Under the pieces are notes generated by a model, which had not been told where the DNA came from, made no database searches, and saw only the letters and a program-made list of their open reading frames with translations. A DNA stretch of 31,821 bases from the NCBI GenBank assembly GCA_048594375.1, contig JBMDXK010000025.1, forward strand, positions 1-31,821, in the 5' to 3' direction. Origin of the DNA: JBMDXK01 sp048594375. GTDB lineage: Bacteria; Pseudomonadota; Alphaproteobacteria; Rhizobiales; Methylopilaceae. Of the stretch, positions 8,815 through 16,774 are shown piece by piece. Position numbers and translations under genes: made by a program. The first letter of the stretch is position 1, and every line of letters starts with the position of its first letter.

Positions 8815-8895
8815 TTATAGCCTGAGACAGATAATTATTTTATATGTTTCAAGCTATAAGTCTTTGTTTTATAGCTGCTCTTTATCAGCAGAATA
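8815..8895 (+). repeat. Family A structured intergenic repeat, copy A2, running into lpxI
   Basis: The distal palindrome is TTATAGC (8815-8821) paired with GCTATAA (8853-8859). It is followed by the family core ataagtctttgttttat, which contains the stop codon of lpxI (8869-8871, reverse strand). Similarity to other copies continues weakly over the next 20 or so bases, which encode the end of LpxI. It sits between the convergent anmK and lpxI genes. Confidence 0.7.
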
Positions 8896-9747
8896 CCCCG
8901 CCAGAAACACACCCGCTTCATCGGCCTGGTGTACAGTCCGGCCAGCATCCAGCAACAAAACATGCCCACTCACACCGGCAATTCCCGCAAGACCAGCGGC
9001 GTTTACACGCGCCACAGTATCAGCACCCAGTGCGGGCATATCAATGCGTAAATTCTGGCCAATTTTCGGTGCTTTTACAAAAACCCCGCGCCCTTTTGGC
9101 AGCCGGATTCGCGCGCTCTGGCGGAGATGCGCCACCCGTTCCAGCATGGCATCCGTACCTTCAGCCGCCTCTACAGCAACAACACGGCCATCCACGACCA
9201 CAACACCCTGCCCCACATCATGGGGGCTGAGCGCGCTTAAAACAGCAAAGCCGGTTTGAATATCCTGCTCATCCAGAGATGACGGCGCACACGCACCCAA
9301 AACCCCTGCCGCCAGCACAATATCCGGCACCACTTCGTGGACACCCACAACCTGCAAGCCACTTTCTTCAGTAAGTTGGATAACCCGTTCCAGAACCTGA
9401 TTATCACCACCGCGAAACATCTGGAAAATACGCGGCAAGCGCCGCACCATACCCCAATCCGGCACAAGATCCCGCCAGCTCGCGGGACGCATCACGCCCC
9501 CCACAAACACCACATCCTTACAACCGGCAGATTTTATAGTTTTGATGAATCCACCAAATTGCCCAAGCTTCACCCACACATGCGGATAATCACTAACGCG
9601 GCTTTGCGCACTGCCTTGCAGCCCCACCAGAAATACCGGCCGACCCGTAGCCTGCACAGCATCGGCCACAGCAAAGGGAAACAGCCCGTTTCCGCACACA
9701 ATAGCCAGAGGGGAGAGCGTAGAAAGAGTGCTTATTTCACCCATCAT
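8869..9747 (-). CDS. lpxI: UDP-2,3-diacylglucosamine pyrophosphatase LpxI
   Basis: Hydrolyses UDP-2,3-diacylglucosamine to lipid X (2,3-diacylglucosamine 1-phosphate) and UMP, the step between LpxD and LpxB. LpxI replaces LpxH in alphaproteobacteria. 292 residues, slightly longer than usual. Recognisable parts are the N-terminal LAIVCGNGLFPFAVADA, GGVMRPASWRDLVPDW, RGGDNQVLERVI in the linker, and the C-terminal catalytic-domain segment VEAAEGTDAML, whose aspartate corresponds to the essential one of the family. Two adjacent ATGs (9747 and 9744) follow an aggtgg ribosome binding site; the second has the better spacing. It is the last gene of lpxD-fabZ-lpxA-lpxI, 42 bases after lpxA. Its final codons and TAA lie in repeat A2 (see findings). 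Confidence 0.95.
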   Translation of the reverse strand: MMGEISTLSTLSPLAIVCGNGLFPFAVADAVQATGRPVFLVGLQGSAQSRVSDYPHVWVKLGQFGGFIKTIKSAGCKDVVFVGGVMRPASWRDLVPDWGMVRRLPRIFQMFRGGDNQVLERVIQLTEESGLQVVGVHEVVPDIVLAAGVLGACAPSSLDEQDIQTGFAVLSALSPHDVGQGVVVVDGRVVAVEAAEGTDAMLERVAHLRQSARIRLPKGRGVFVKAPKIGQNLRIDMPALGADTVARVNAAGLAGIAGVSGHVLLLDAGRTVHQADEAGVFLAGYSADKEQL

Positions 9748-9789
9748 CCACCTGAATCATTGTGACAAAAACACACCATAACAAACGGA

Positions 9790-10590
9790 TTATTCAGAAG
9801 AATTGCTGTTTTTAGGAGTACAGATAGAACGATCACCACCAGCACGAATGAAGCTCACCAGATCCTGCACCAGAGCAATGCCGGAAAACTCTTCCGCTAC
9901 ATCTTCAACCCGCTCTTTCAATGTGCCTTCTTCTGCAAACAGCAGACGGTAAGCCCGGCGCAAGGCATGGATGTCCTCACGGGCAAACCCGCGCCGCTTT
10001 AATCCGACCAGATTTAACCCCCCTAAAGAAGCGCGGTTGCCAAGCGCCATACCATAAGGGATCAGGTCATTTTCAAGTCCGCTCATGCCGCCCACAAAAG
10101 CATGAGCCCCCACCCGCACATATTGATGCGTGGCAGCACCGCCGCCAATGATGGCGTGGTCACCAATGGTGCAATGTCCGGCCAGCATGACATTGTTGAC
10201 CAGAATAACATGATCGCCCACACGGCAATCATGCGCCACATGCGAACCGGCCAGCAGTGCAACATTACTGCCTATTTCGGTTAGCATTCCGCCTTGTTGT
10301 GTTCCGGGGTTGATCGTTACATTTTCGCGGATCATTACGTTGTCACCAATCACCAGACGGCTGGGTTCATTGGCATATTTCAAATCTTGCGGGGCGTGAC
10401 CCACAGAAGCAAAAGGAAAGATTTTTGCATGTTTTCCAATGATCGTATCACCGGCAATGGCAACATGGGAGTGTAAAACACTGCCCTCTCCCAGTTTAAC
10501 CTGAGAACCAACCACACAGTAAGGGCCAATTGTACAACCCTCAACAATGGCACCATCTTCAATGATAGCAGTGGGGTGAATGTTACTCAT
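9790..10590 (-). CDS. lpxA: UDP-N-acetylglucosamine acyltransferase
   Basis: Transfers a 3-hydroxyacyl chain from ACP to the 3-OH of UDP-GlcNAc, the first step of lipid A synthesis; cytoplasmic homotrimer. 266 residues. The N-terminal two-thirds is a left-handed beta-helix made of hexapeptide repeats (V/I-x-G-x-x-x). The catalytic histidine is H120 in GSHVAHDC. HAPQDLKYANEPS and the C-terminal helical domain (FAREDIHALRRAYRLLF) are typical. The start codon overlaps the fabZ stop by three bases (ATGA), so translation is coupled to fabZ. The C-terminus ends in CTPKNSNSSE, a polar tail. Confidence 0.97.
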   Translation of the reverse strand: MSNIHPTAIIEDGAIVEGCTIGPYCVVGSQVKLGEGSVLHSHVAIAGDTIIGKHAKIFPFASVGHAPQDLKYANEPSRLVIGDNVMIRENVTINPGTQQGGMLTEIGSNVALLAGSHVAHDCRVGDHVILVNNVMLAGHCTIGDHAIIGGGAATHQYVRVGAHAFVGGMSGLENDLIPYGMALGNRASLGGLNLVGLKRRGFAREDIHALRRAYRLLFAEEGTLKERVEDVAEEFSGIALVQDLVSFIRAGGDRSICTPKNSNSSE

Positions 10591-11057
10591 GAGTTTACCA
10601 ACATTGCAGAGAGTTCAGCTTCGGCCACCAATTGACCATTGACCTTTGCTTCACCACGGAACCACCACATATTGGCGCGGCTTTTCAATTTTGTCATGTG
10701 GTATTCCAGCACATCACCGGGCAAAACAGGCTTGCGGAATTTTGCCTTATCAATGGTCATGAAATAAACGATATTGGGCTTATCCCCCTGAGGACGGTTA
10801 TGCACGCAAAGAGCGCCAGCAGTTTGCGCCATACCTTCCACAATCAACACCCCTGGCATAACAGGTTGTTCTGGAAAATGTCCGGTAAAATGCGGTTCGT
10901 TAAAGGTTACATTTTTAATGCCGATACAGCTTTCATCAGCGTGCATCTCCACAATACGATCCACCATTAAAAAAGGATAACGGTGCGGAAGAAGCTTTAA
11001 AATTTCAAGAATACCAACAGAGTCCAAAACCTTATTGTGTTGTTCACCGCTTGACAT
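10587..11057 (-). CDS. fabZ: 3-hydroxyacyl-[acyl-carrier-protein] dehydratase FabZ
   Basis: Dehydrates 3-hydroxyacyl-ACP in the fatty acid elongation cycle and competes with LpxA/LpxD for the same substrate, which explains its place in the operon. 156 residues, hot-dog fold. LPHRYPFLMVDR (23-34) is the family signature. The catalytic histidine is H60 in FTGHFP and the glutamate is E74 in LIVEGMAQ, 14 residues later as in the family. The start at 11057 has a ggag Shine-Dalgarno. The stop overlaps the lpxA ATG. A 51-base spacer separates it from lpxD. Confidence 0.97.
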   Translation of the reverse strand: MSSGEQHNKVLDSVGILEILKLLPHRYPFLMVDRIVEMHADESCIGIKNVTFNEPHFTGHFPEQPVMPGVLIVEGMAQTAGALCVHNRPQGDKPNIVYFMTIDKAKFRKPVLPGDVLEYHMTKLKSRANMWWFRGEAKVNGQLVAEAELSAMLVNS

Positions 11058-11108
11058 ACCAATCTCCAGATAGATGCTTTATTCAATATTTTTTGTAAAA
11101 AAGTGCCT

Positions 11109-12158
11109 TTATTTATCTTTACCCTGCGCAAGCCGTTTTAAGGCCGCAATTTCACGGAACCAATCGCGCAAAGGTTTTGCGGGCGTGCCGCCCCATTTTA
11201 CGCCGGCAGGCACATCCATATGAATATGGCTGGAGGCGGCAATCTGCGCGCCCATTCCAATCCGCGCATGACCCACAACACCCACCTGCCCGCCAAGCAC
11301 TACATAGTCTTCCAGAGTTGTGCTGCCAGCGATACCGACCTGCGCAACAATAACGCAGTGCCGACCAATAACAACATTATGGGCAATCTGCACAAGGTTA
11401 TCGATCTTTGTGCCTTCGCCAATAATCGTATCGCGGTTCGCTCCCCGATCCACGCAAGTATTGGCACCAATTTCAACATCATCCTGCACAATAACGCGCC
11501 CAACTTGCGGCACCTTAAGATGCCCCTGCGCGCCCATGGCAAAGCCAAAGCCATCTTGCCCCAGCCGCACACCTTGATGCAAAATGACCCGATTGCCAAT
11601 CAAAGAATGCACAATACTGGCGTTTGGCCCCACGGTACACTGACGGCCAATTTTTACATCGGCACCAATCACAGCATTGGCGCAAATCACTGTTCCAGAA
11701 CCAATTTCTGCACGCGGGCCAATCACGGCGCCCGGATCAACAATAACGCCCTCTTCCAGACGTGCATCAGGATGCACCGAAGCATTCAGCGCCACCCCAT
11801 TGCCTTCAAATACAGGCGTGGGTCGCAAGGAAGCGGGATAAAGACGTGCGGAAATCTGAGCAAAAGCACGGTAAGGATCAGGGCAAACCAACAAAGCAGT
11901 AGCAAGGGGGAGATTTTCGCCTACTTTTTGCAATGCTTTAGGGCTGACAAAACAAGCCGTTGCCTCTGTTTTAATAAAACTATCGCGGTAATGTGGATTA
12001 TCAAAAAAACTAAGATCACCACTTCCCGCCCGTTCAAGAGGAGCAATCCCAGCAATCAGATTTTCGGCATTCCCTTGCTGCAACACAGCGCCCGTTATTG
12101 CACAAATATCCGCAAGGGAAAGCTGCTTTGGTCTGGAAAAGAAAAAAGGATCAGACAT
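11109..12158 (-). CDS. lpxD: UDP-3-O-(3-hydroxyacyl)glucosamine N-acyltransferase
   Basis: Third acylation-pathway enzyme of lipid A: adds the N-linked hydroxyacyl chain; cytoplasmic trimer. 349 residues. It has an N-terminal uridine-binding domain (LSFFDNPHYRDSF at about 49-61), then a long left-handed beta-helix of hexapeptide repeats from about 125 to 320, with the catalytic histidine H260 in IDNLVQIAHNVVIG. The C-terminal helix is RDWFREIAALKRLAQ. The start at 12158 has a rather distant gagga ribosome binding site. It is the first gene of lpxD-fabZ-lpxA-lpxI. Upstream, where alphaproteobacteria commonly have skp (ompH) and bamA, there is instead a 670-base non-coding spacer filled with repeats. 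Confidence 0.97.
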   Translation of the reverse strand: MSDPFFFSRPKQLSLADICAITGAVLQQGNAENLIAGIAPLERAGSGDLSFFDNPHYRDSFIKTEATACFVSPKALQKVGENLPLATALLVCPDPYRAFAQISARLYPASLRPTPVFEGNGVALNASVHPDARLEEGVIVDPGAVIGPRAEIGSGTVICANAVIGADVKIGRQCTVGPNASIVHSLIGNRVILHQGVRLGQDGFGFAMGAQGHLKVPQVGRVIVQDDVEIGANTCVDRGANRDTIIGEGTKIDNLVQIAHNVVIGRHCVIVAQVGIAGSTTLEDYVVLGGQVGVVGHARIGMGAQIAASSHIHMDVPAGVKWGGTPAKPLRDWFREIAALKRLAQGKDK

Positions 12159-12229
12159 ATTCAGGTTCTTTTCCTCTTACAAAAGCTCTCAAGCAAAATA
12201 CGTTTTCTGCATCAAAAGCACACTCTGAC

Positions 12230-12258
12230 ATTATACAACCGTGACTGCTGAACACTGT
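12230..12258 (-). promoter_or_regulatory. Possible promoter of the lpxD-fabZ-lpxA-lpxI operon
   Basis: On the minus strand there is a perfect TATAAT (complement of 12230-12235) about 70 bases before the lpxD start. The sequence 17 bases upstream (ACAGTG) is a poor -35, so this is a -10-based guess. A promoter here would fit the terminator after bamA. Confidence 0.35.
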
Positions 12259-12315
12259 GCTATTAAGCCTTCCAGCAAGATGATCCAGTCATGGCTTCAA
12301 GCGTCTGCATACACC

Positions 12316-12434
12316 ATCATTATATATTCAGACTATAAATCTCTGTTTTGTCGCAGAGTTTTTATACAGCTCTGCGCTGCTCTTCGGGTAGCTGCTCTGA
12401 CTTCTGGCTCAACAAAACATTGTTTTACTGGAAC
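12316..12434 (+). repeat. Family A structured intergenic repeat, copy A3
   Basis: Contains the core with a perfect hairpin ctctg-ttttgtcg-cagag (12341-12358) followed by five T, then about 45 extra bases. The terminal hairpin aaaac-att-gtttt lies near 12413-12426 and the copy ends tactggaac. The distal palindrome is represented by tcagactataaat just before the core. It lies in the lpxD-bamA spacer. Confidence 0.65.
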
Positions 12435-12467
12435 ATAACTATACCGGACAAGACAGCAACCCGTTGT

Positions 12468-12635
12468 ATAGAGCAATTTCAGCAAAAATGTTACGTTATT
12501 TACTGCTCCGCATTGCCCTAGGGGTAACTTTTCCGGTCATTGGCTACGTCCAAACCAACAGCCATCCAAACTAAAATTGCTTAAAAACAATACCTTATAG
12601 TGGGTTCATTTCAAATTTTTAATTGAAACCACTCC
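12468..12635 (+). repeat. Family B intergenic repeat, copy B2 (longest)
   Basis: Starts atagagcaatttcagcaaaa. AGCAATTT near the start is the exact inverted complement of AAATTGCT at about 12574-12581. A middle block (cgttatttactgctccgcattgcc...ggtaact) is shared with B3. The right end is an imperfect hairpin at about 12597-12633 (agtgggttca / tgaaaccact) shared with B1. Confidence 0.65.
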
Positions 12636-12654
12636 AACACAGAACAGCAAAGAG

Positions 12655-12698
12655 TTAAACCGCATAAGCATAATCCGCTTGTTATGCTTATGGTTTAA
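12655..12698. repeat. Long imperfect inverted repeat downstream of bamA
   Basis: Left arm 12655-12673 (ttaaaccgcataagcataa) and right arm 12682-12698 (ttatgcttatggtttaa) pair over 17 bp with a two-base bulge and an 8-base loop. There is no T-run on either side, so it is not a standard terminator. It lies about 50 bases beyond the bamA terminator in the transcription direction. Confidence 0.7.
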
Positions 12699-12750
12699 AA
12701 TAACAACCAGATCCTTCTTACCACTATCCGTACTGGGCTTTAACAAAATG

Positions 12751-12777
12751 AAAAAAGCGTGGCGATCAAGCCACGCC
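12751..12777 (-). terminator. Rho-independent terminator of bamA
   Basis: Stem gcgtggc (12757-12763) / gccacgc (12770-12776) with a 6-base loop. Read on the minus strand it is followed by six T (complement of 12751-12756). It lies about 50 bases after the bamA stop. Confidence 0.9.
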
Positions 12778-12828
12778 TTTAAATTCTGAAGAAACGCACA
12801 GTATGGTGTCTATCCAAGGACAGAAATA

Positions 12829-15246
12829 TCAGAAGCGACTACCACCACTAAACCGGAAGGCTTGTTTTTCATCATGCTTGCCTTCGGTGAGAACATAACC
12901 GTAGTCAAAGCGCAATGGACCAAGGGGAGAATTCCAGAGAATAGAAGCACCAACCGATGAACGGATAGACTTGTCATCCCACACATCAATGTTCCCGCCA
13001 GGGAAATTGGTCTTACCTTTGTAGTCATACACTGTACCGGCATCTGCGAACACCGCACCGCGCAAGCCCAGCTCTTTCGGCAAGCCCAGAATTGGGAACT
13101 GCACTTCTAAAGTACCGCCGAAGTAAACAGAACCACCGAGAGGGTCACCTTCAATGCCGCCTGTAAGATCACGAGGACCAATACCGGAAGGAGCAAAACC
13201 ACGCACCAGATCAGGCCCTTTGAAGAACTGGTCAACAATACGCAGATCTTTGCTACCCCATCCTGCAATATGCCCACCTTGTCCGCGTGCCATGAACACC
13301 ATATCCGAAGGAAGTTCATAGTAATAGCGCGTATCAAGTGTTGTGCGGATGAAGTTTACATCGCCACCAAGACCTGCAATATCCTGACGGAATTCTGCAC
13401 GCCAACCGTTTGAAGGATTGTTGATGTTATCCAGCGTGCTGTAAACCAGCGCATAACCCGCTTGCGAAGTAATGGTCTCACCCGCTGCTTCTTTCAAAGC
13501 AAGTGAAGCTTCACCGTTATCAAGCCCATCAGGAATACCATTTCCGTTTACATCGGCTTGTCCACCAGGTGTATTCAGATCTCTATAACGCTCAGGAATA
13601 GTAATATCACGTTGATACAGCTGGTAGTTCACGCCAAAGCTGAAGGATTCGGTAATCGGGAACCCAAGACGCAGCGCACCGCCGATTGTTTCAATCTCAT
13701 AAGATGAATAGCTGGTTTGATCGCTATTCTTCACATAAGCATCAAATCCTGCGGAAATGCGGCGACCGAGGAAGAACGGTTCTGTAAAGCTGAAGTCAAA
13801 TCCATTGGATTTTTCGCCCCATTGAACAGCCGCTTTTACATATTGACCGCGACCAAGGAAGTTGCGCTCAGCAATGCCAACTTCACCGATAATACCGTCA
13901 GCGGTAGAGTAACCACCGGATACTGAAAATTCACCTGTTGGCTGATCTTCAACATCTACGGTCACAACCACGCGATCAGGGCTTGAACCCGGCTCGGAAG
14001 AAATTTTTACATCTTTAAAGAAACCAAGGTTCTTCAAACGACGCTCTGCGCGATCAATCAAGGCCTGATTGTAAGCATCGCCTTCTGCCATATCAAATTC
14101 ACGGCGAATAACATAATCCCGTGTGCGTGTGTTGCCGCGAACATTGATCCGTTCCACATAAACGCGCGCACCTTCTTCGACAGTGAACACAAGATCAATG
14201 GTGCGGGTATCATAATTACGGGCAGCGCGTGGGCGCACCTGTGCAAAGGCATAACCCCGTTTTGCCAGCTCAAGAGAAACACCCTCTACGGATTTTTCAA
14301 TTTTTTCGGCGTTATAGGTATTGCCTTGAGAAATTTGCAGATTGCGGCGCAAAGATTGCGCGTCAACATCCGGCACAGTTGATTCAAGGTCAATGGTGCC
14401 AACGGAGTATTTTTCACCCTCTTCGACAACGATAGAAATTGTATAAGCATTTTTCTGCTCATCCAAATTCACATCGGTAGAAATAACGCGAAAGTCTGCA
14501 TAACCTTTGCTCATATAGAAGCGGCGCAGCAACTCCATATCCGCATTGATCCGATCCGGATCATACACATCGCTGGACTTCAGCCAGCTGAGGAAGTTGG
14601 ATTGCGTTGTTGTAATAACATCGCGCAAGCGACCGTCAGAATAATTCTCATTTCCTTCAAAAGAAATTTTTGCGATTTTGGTTTTATCGCCTTCATCAAT
14701 ATTAAAGGTCAGATTGATGCGGCCATTAGGGGCAGCGGCAGTTTCAGGGCGAATCTGCACCGCATTGCGGCCAGACCGACGGTAAACTTCCTGCAACCGC
14801 TGAACATCCGCCTCAACCATGGCAGCATTGTAAGGACCACGGCTTTTTGAGCGTACTTCGCCCGTCAGAACACTGTCTTTCAGCTTTTTATTGCCTTTGA
14901 AGAAAACCTGATTGATGACATCATTTTCAACAACGTGAACAACCACACGGCCACCAGAGCGACTCACTCTTACATCGCGGAAAAGGCCGGAAGCATAGAG
15001 GTTTTTAATACCTTCATTAATAACGGCATTATCAATGCGACCACCAGCGCCGGGAGCGAAGTAAGCACGAATGGCATCGGATTCAATCCGACGGTTCCCT
15101 TGAACAACAACGTTGCTTGCGCTTTGCGCTGCTGCCTGTGTAACGCCAAACAAATGACCGCTGATAACATTATCCCCGACCGAACCAGAAACTACAACCG
15201 CAGCAGCAAGAGTTGCCTGGCCAAAAATGCGTAACATTGTCTTCAT
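12829..15246 (-). CDS. bamA: Outer membrane protein assembly factor BamA
   Basis: Central beta-barrel component of the BAM complex, which inserts beta-barrel proteins into the outer membrane. 805 residues. The N-terminus MKTMLRIFGQATLAAAVVVS is a signal peptide with likely cleavage after TQAAAQSA. About five POTRA domains follow (the first starts VVVQGNRRIESDAIRAYF), then the Omp85 barrel from about residue 440. The barrel contains the conserved VRGF of loop 6 at 681-684 and ends in phenylalanine (GGSRF), as the C-terminal beta-signal requires. The start at 15246 has a gaggg Shine-Dalgarno; the frame is open 60 codons further upstream without plausible coding. An extracellular-loop insertion near 560-580 carries a DxNxNGxxD motif (see findings). 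It has its own terminator. skp is absent downstream. Confidence 0.96.
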   Translation of the reverse strand: MKTMLRIFGQATLAAAVVVSGSVGDNVISGHLFGVTQAAAQSASNVVVQGNRRIESDAIRAYFAPGAGGRIDNAVINEGIKNLYASGLFRDVRVSRSGGRVVVHVVENDVINQVFFKGNKKLKDSVLTGEVRSKSRGPYNAAMVEADVQRLQEVYRRSGRNAVQIRPETAAAPNGRINLTFNIDEGDKTKIAKISFEGNENYSDGRLRDVITTTQSNFLSWLKSSDVYDPDRINADMELLRRFYMSKGYADFRVISTDVNLDEQKNAYTISIVVEEGEKYSVGTIDLESTVPDVDAQSLRRNLQISQGNTYNAEKIEKSVEGVSLELAKRGYAFAQVRPRAARNYDTRTIDLVFTVEEGARVYVERINVRGNTRTRDYVIRREFDMAEGDAYNQALIDRAERRLKNLGFFKDVKISSEPGSSPDRVVVTVDVEDQPTGEFSVSGGYSTADGIIGEVGIAERNFLGRGQYVKAAVQWGEKSNGFDFSFTEPFFLGRRISAGFDAYVKNSDQTSYSSYEIETIGGALRLGFPITESFSFGVNYQLYQRDITIPERYRDLNTPGGQADVNGNGIPDGLDNGEASLALKEAAGETITSQAGYALVYSTLDNINNPSNGWRAEFRQDIAGLGGDVNFIRTTLDTRYYYELPSDMVFMARGQGGHIAGWGSKDLRIVDQFFKGPDLVRGFAPSGIGPRDLTGGIEGDPLGGSVYFGGTLEVQFPILGLPKELGLRGAVFADAGTVYDYKGKTNFPGGNIDVWDDKSIRSSVGASILWNSPLGPLRFDYGYVLTEGKHDEKQAFRFSGGSRF

Positions 15247-15344
15247 TGGGGAATAACCCTCTTTCAACGGCACATCACGATTGAACGAAACACGCACAAA
15301 ATCTTTAACTTGATTGGTTACGTTTTTATCTCTTTTTAGGCATG

Positions 15345-15365
15345 ATGCAAACGTTATATTTGCAT
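15345..15365. promoter_or_regulatory. Perfect 7-bp inverted repeat upstream of bamA
   Basis: ATGCAAA (15345-15351) and TTTGCAT (15359-15365) flank a 7-base centre. Read on the minus strand the centre contains TATAAC, a possible -10 box about 100 bases before the bamA start. A good -35 is not evident. It may be an operator or an RNA hairpin. The rest of the 265-base rseP-bamA spacer (15247-15511) holds only a weak 6-bp stem aaggtt/aacctt near 15455-15472. Confidence 0.35.
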
Positions 15366-15511
15366 TGATCCCTATTTTCCGGTTCAAAACCTGAAAATTA
15401 AAACCCCCCTGTGGAGGATTCGCCACACTTCACACACATGAAACATCACAACGAAGGTTTTTCTTAACCTTAACAGCACAAAATGCAGCCTTTTTGAATG
15501 CGATTCGTGCC

Positions 15512-16651
15512 TCACAGCAAGCGGGAAATATCATTCCAGTTCGCAACAAACATCAGTGCAATCACAAACATAAGACCAAACCGGAAGCCAATTTCCTGTG
15601 CGCGCACACTCAAAGGCTTTCCGCGCAGTGCCTCGATGGCGTAAAAAACCAGATGTCCACCATCCAGCAACGGAACGGGAAAAAGATTTAAAAACCCAAT
15701 TGAAAGTGATAAAATTGCAAGCAAATTCAAGCTTGCACCCCAGCCAATTGCAGCAGCATCTCCTGAGATCTGGGCAATACGAATAGGCCCGCCAATCTGA
15801 TCCAGCGACTCACGCCCCATAAACAAACCAGCGAAATAATGCACCGAACGGGAAAGAATAAAATACATTTCGTTGATGCTGAGAGCGGCAGAATCAATCA
15901 TGCCATACCGTATGTAAGTCACGTCATTGGCTGCATCAACCGCCCGGCCAACGCCAAGCTGACCAACTTTAATTTTGCCCCCATAGCCATCATCAATTTC
16001 AACTTCGGCAGGAACCGCTTGCAAAACAATATCCTGCTCATCGCGCTGCACAACAATGTTCAACGGCTTGCCTGCACTGATACTCACCACCCGCTGAAAA
16101 TCTGAAAATCCACCAATAGGCGCCTGATTAACACTGCGAATAACATCCCCAGCCTGAAAACCCGCCTGTGCTGCGGGACTTTCGGCGCGCACCTCAGAGA
16201 TTCGCGCCTCCATCACCGGTTTTCCCAAAAGGGAAAAGACAAGCATATAAACCACAAAAGCAAGAATGAAATTTGCAGCAGGCCCGGCAAAAACAATGCT
16301 TGCTCGTTGCCATACCGGCTTATGCATGAAACTGACGCGCTTTTCAGCAGCGTTCATCTGTTCACTTCCTTCAAAATCGGGCGTGCTGGCAGCATTGGAA
16401 TCACCAAAGAATCGCACATAACCGCCCAGCGGTATGGCGGCCAGACGCCAGCGTGTTCCTTGCCGATCATGAAAGCCAAAAATTTCGGGGCCAAAGCCAA
16501 CAGAAAATGTCAGCACCTTAACGCCGCAACGCCGCGCAACCCAAAAATGCCCTAACTCATGGATAAAAACAACGATGGTCAGAATAATAAGAAAAGGAAT
16601 AATATAGCCCATCATGGATGTGGCGTATTGAAACAGATCAGCAAGAGCCAT
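15512..16651 (-). CDS. rseP: Site-2 protease RseP family zinc metalloprotease
   Basis: Intramembrane metalloprotease that cleaves anti-sigma factors and remnant signal peptides in the inner membrane. 379 residues. The first membrane helix holds HELGH at 31-35 (FIHELGHFW), with two zinc-ligand histidines and the catalytic glutamate. A periplasmic PDZ domain is visible around AESPAAQAGFQAGDVIRSVN. The C-terminal NLFPVPLLDGGHL supplies the third zinc ligand aspartate, followed by the last helix. The start ATG at 16651 is preferred; an in-frame TTG at 16675 is possible, and ribosome binding sites (agga / gga) fit either. It sits between dxr and bamA, the usual alphaproteobacterial position. Confidence 0.96.
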   Translation of the reverse strand: MALADLFQYATSMMGYIIPFLIILTIVVFIHELGHFWVARRCGVKVLTFSVGFGPEIFGFHDRQGTRWRLAAIPLGGYVRFFGDSNAASTPDFEGSEQMNAAEKRVSFMHKPVWQRASIVFAGPAANFILAFVVYMLVFSLLGKPVMEARISEVRAESPAAQAGFQAGDVIRSVNQAPIGGFSDFQRVVSISAGKPLNIVVQRDEQDIVLQAVPAEVEIDDGYGGKIKVGQLGVGRAVDAANDVTYIRYGMIDSAALSINEMYFILSRSVHYFAGLFMGRESLDQIGGPIRIAQISGDAAAIGWGASLNLLAILSLSIGFLNLFPVPLLDGGHLVFYAIEALRGKPLSVRAQEIGFRFGLMFVIALMFVANWNDISRLL

Positions 16652-16774
16652 AGTTAAAATTCCATTCCTTACCAAGTTTTAAATCTGTATGTATCTATAA
16701 TCAAAGCATAGAGTGCTATAAATTTCTTTACTTTTTAAGCAGACGCCACGGCAACGTTATTTCCAATGCATACT

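Noticed and set aside
12241..12438. A 65-codon plus-strand frame in the lpxD-bamA gap
   Set aside because: It starts with GTG without a ribosome binding site and its second half is repeat A3, so the frame is a by-product of repeat sequence.
15247..15426. A 60-residue N-terminal extension of BamA
   Set aside because: The frame is open but the signal peptide begins at 15246 with its own ribosome binding site; a signal peptide cannot work behind 60 extra residues.
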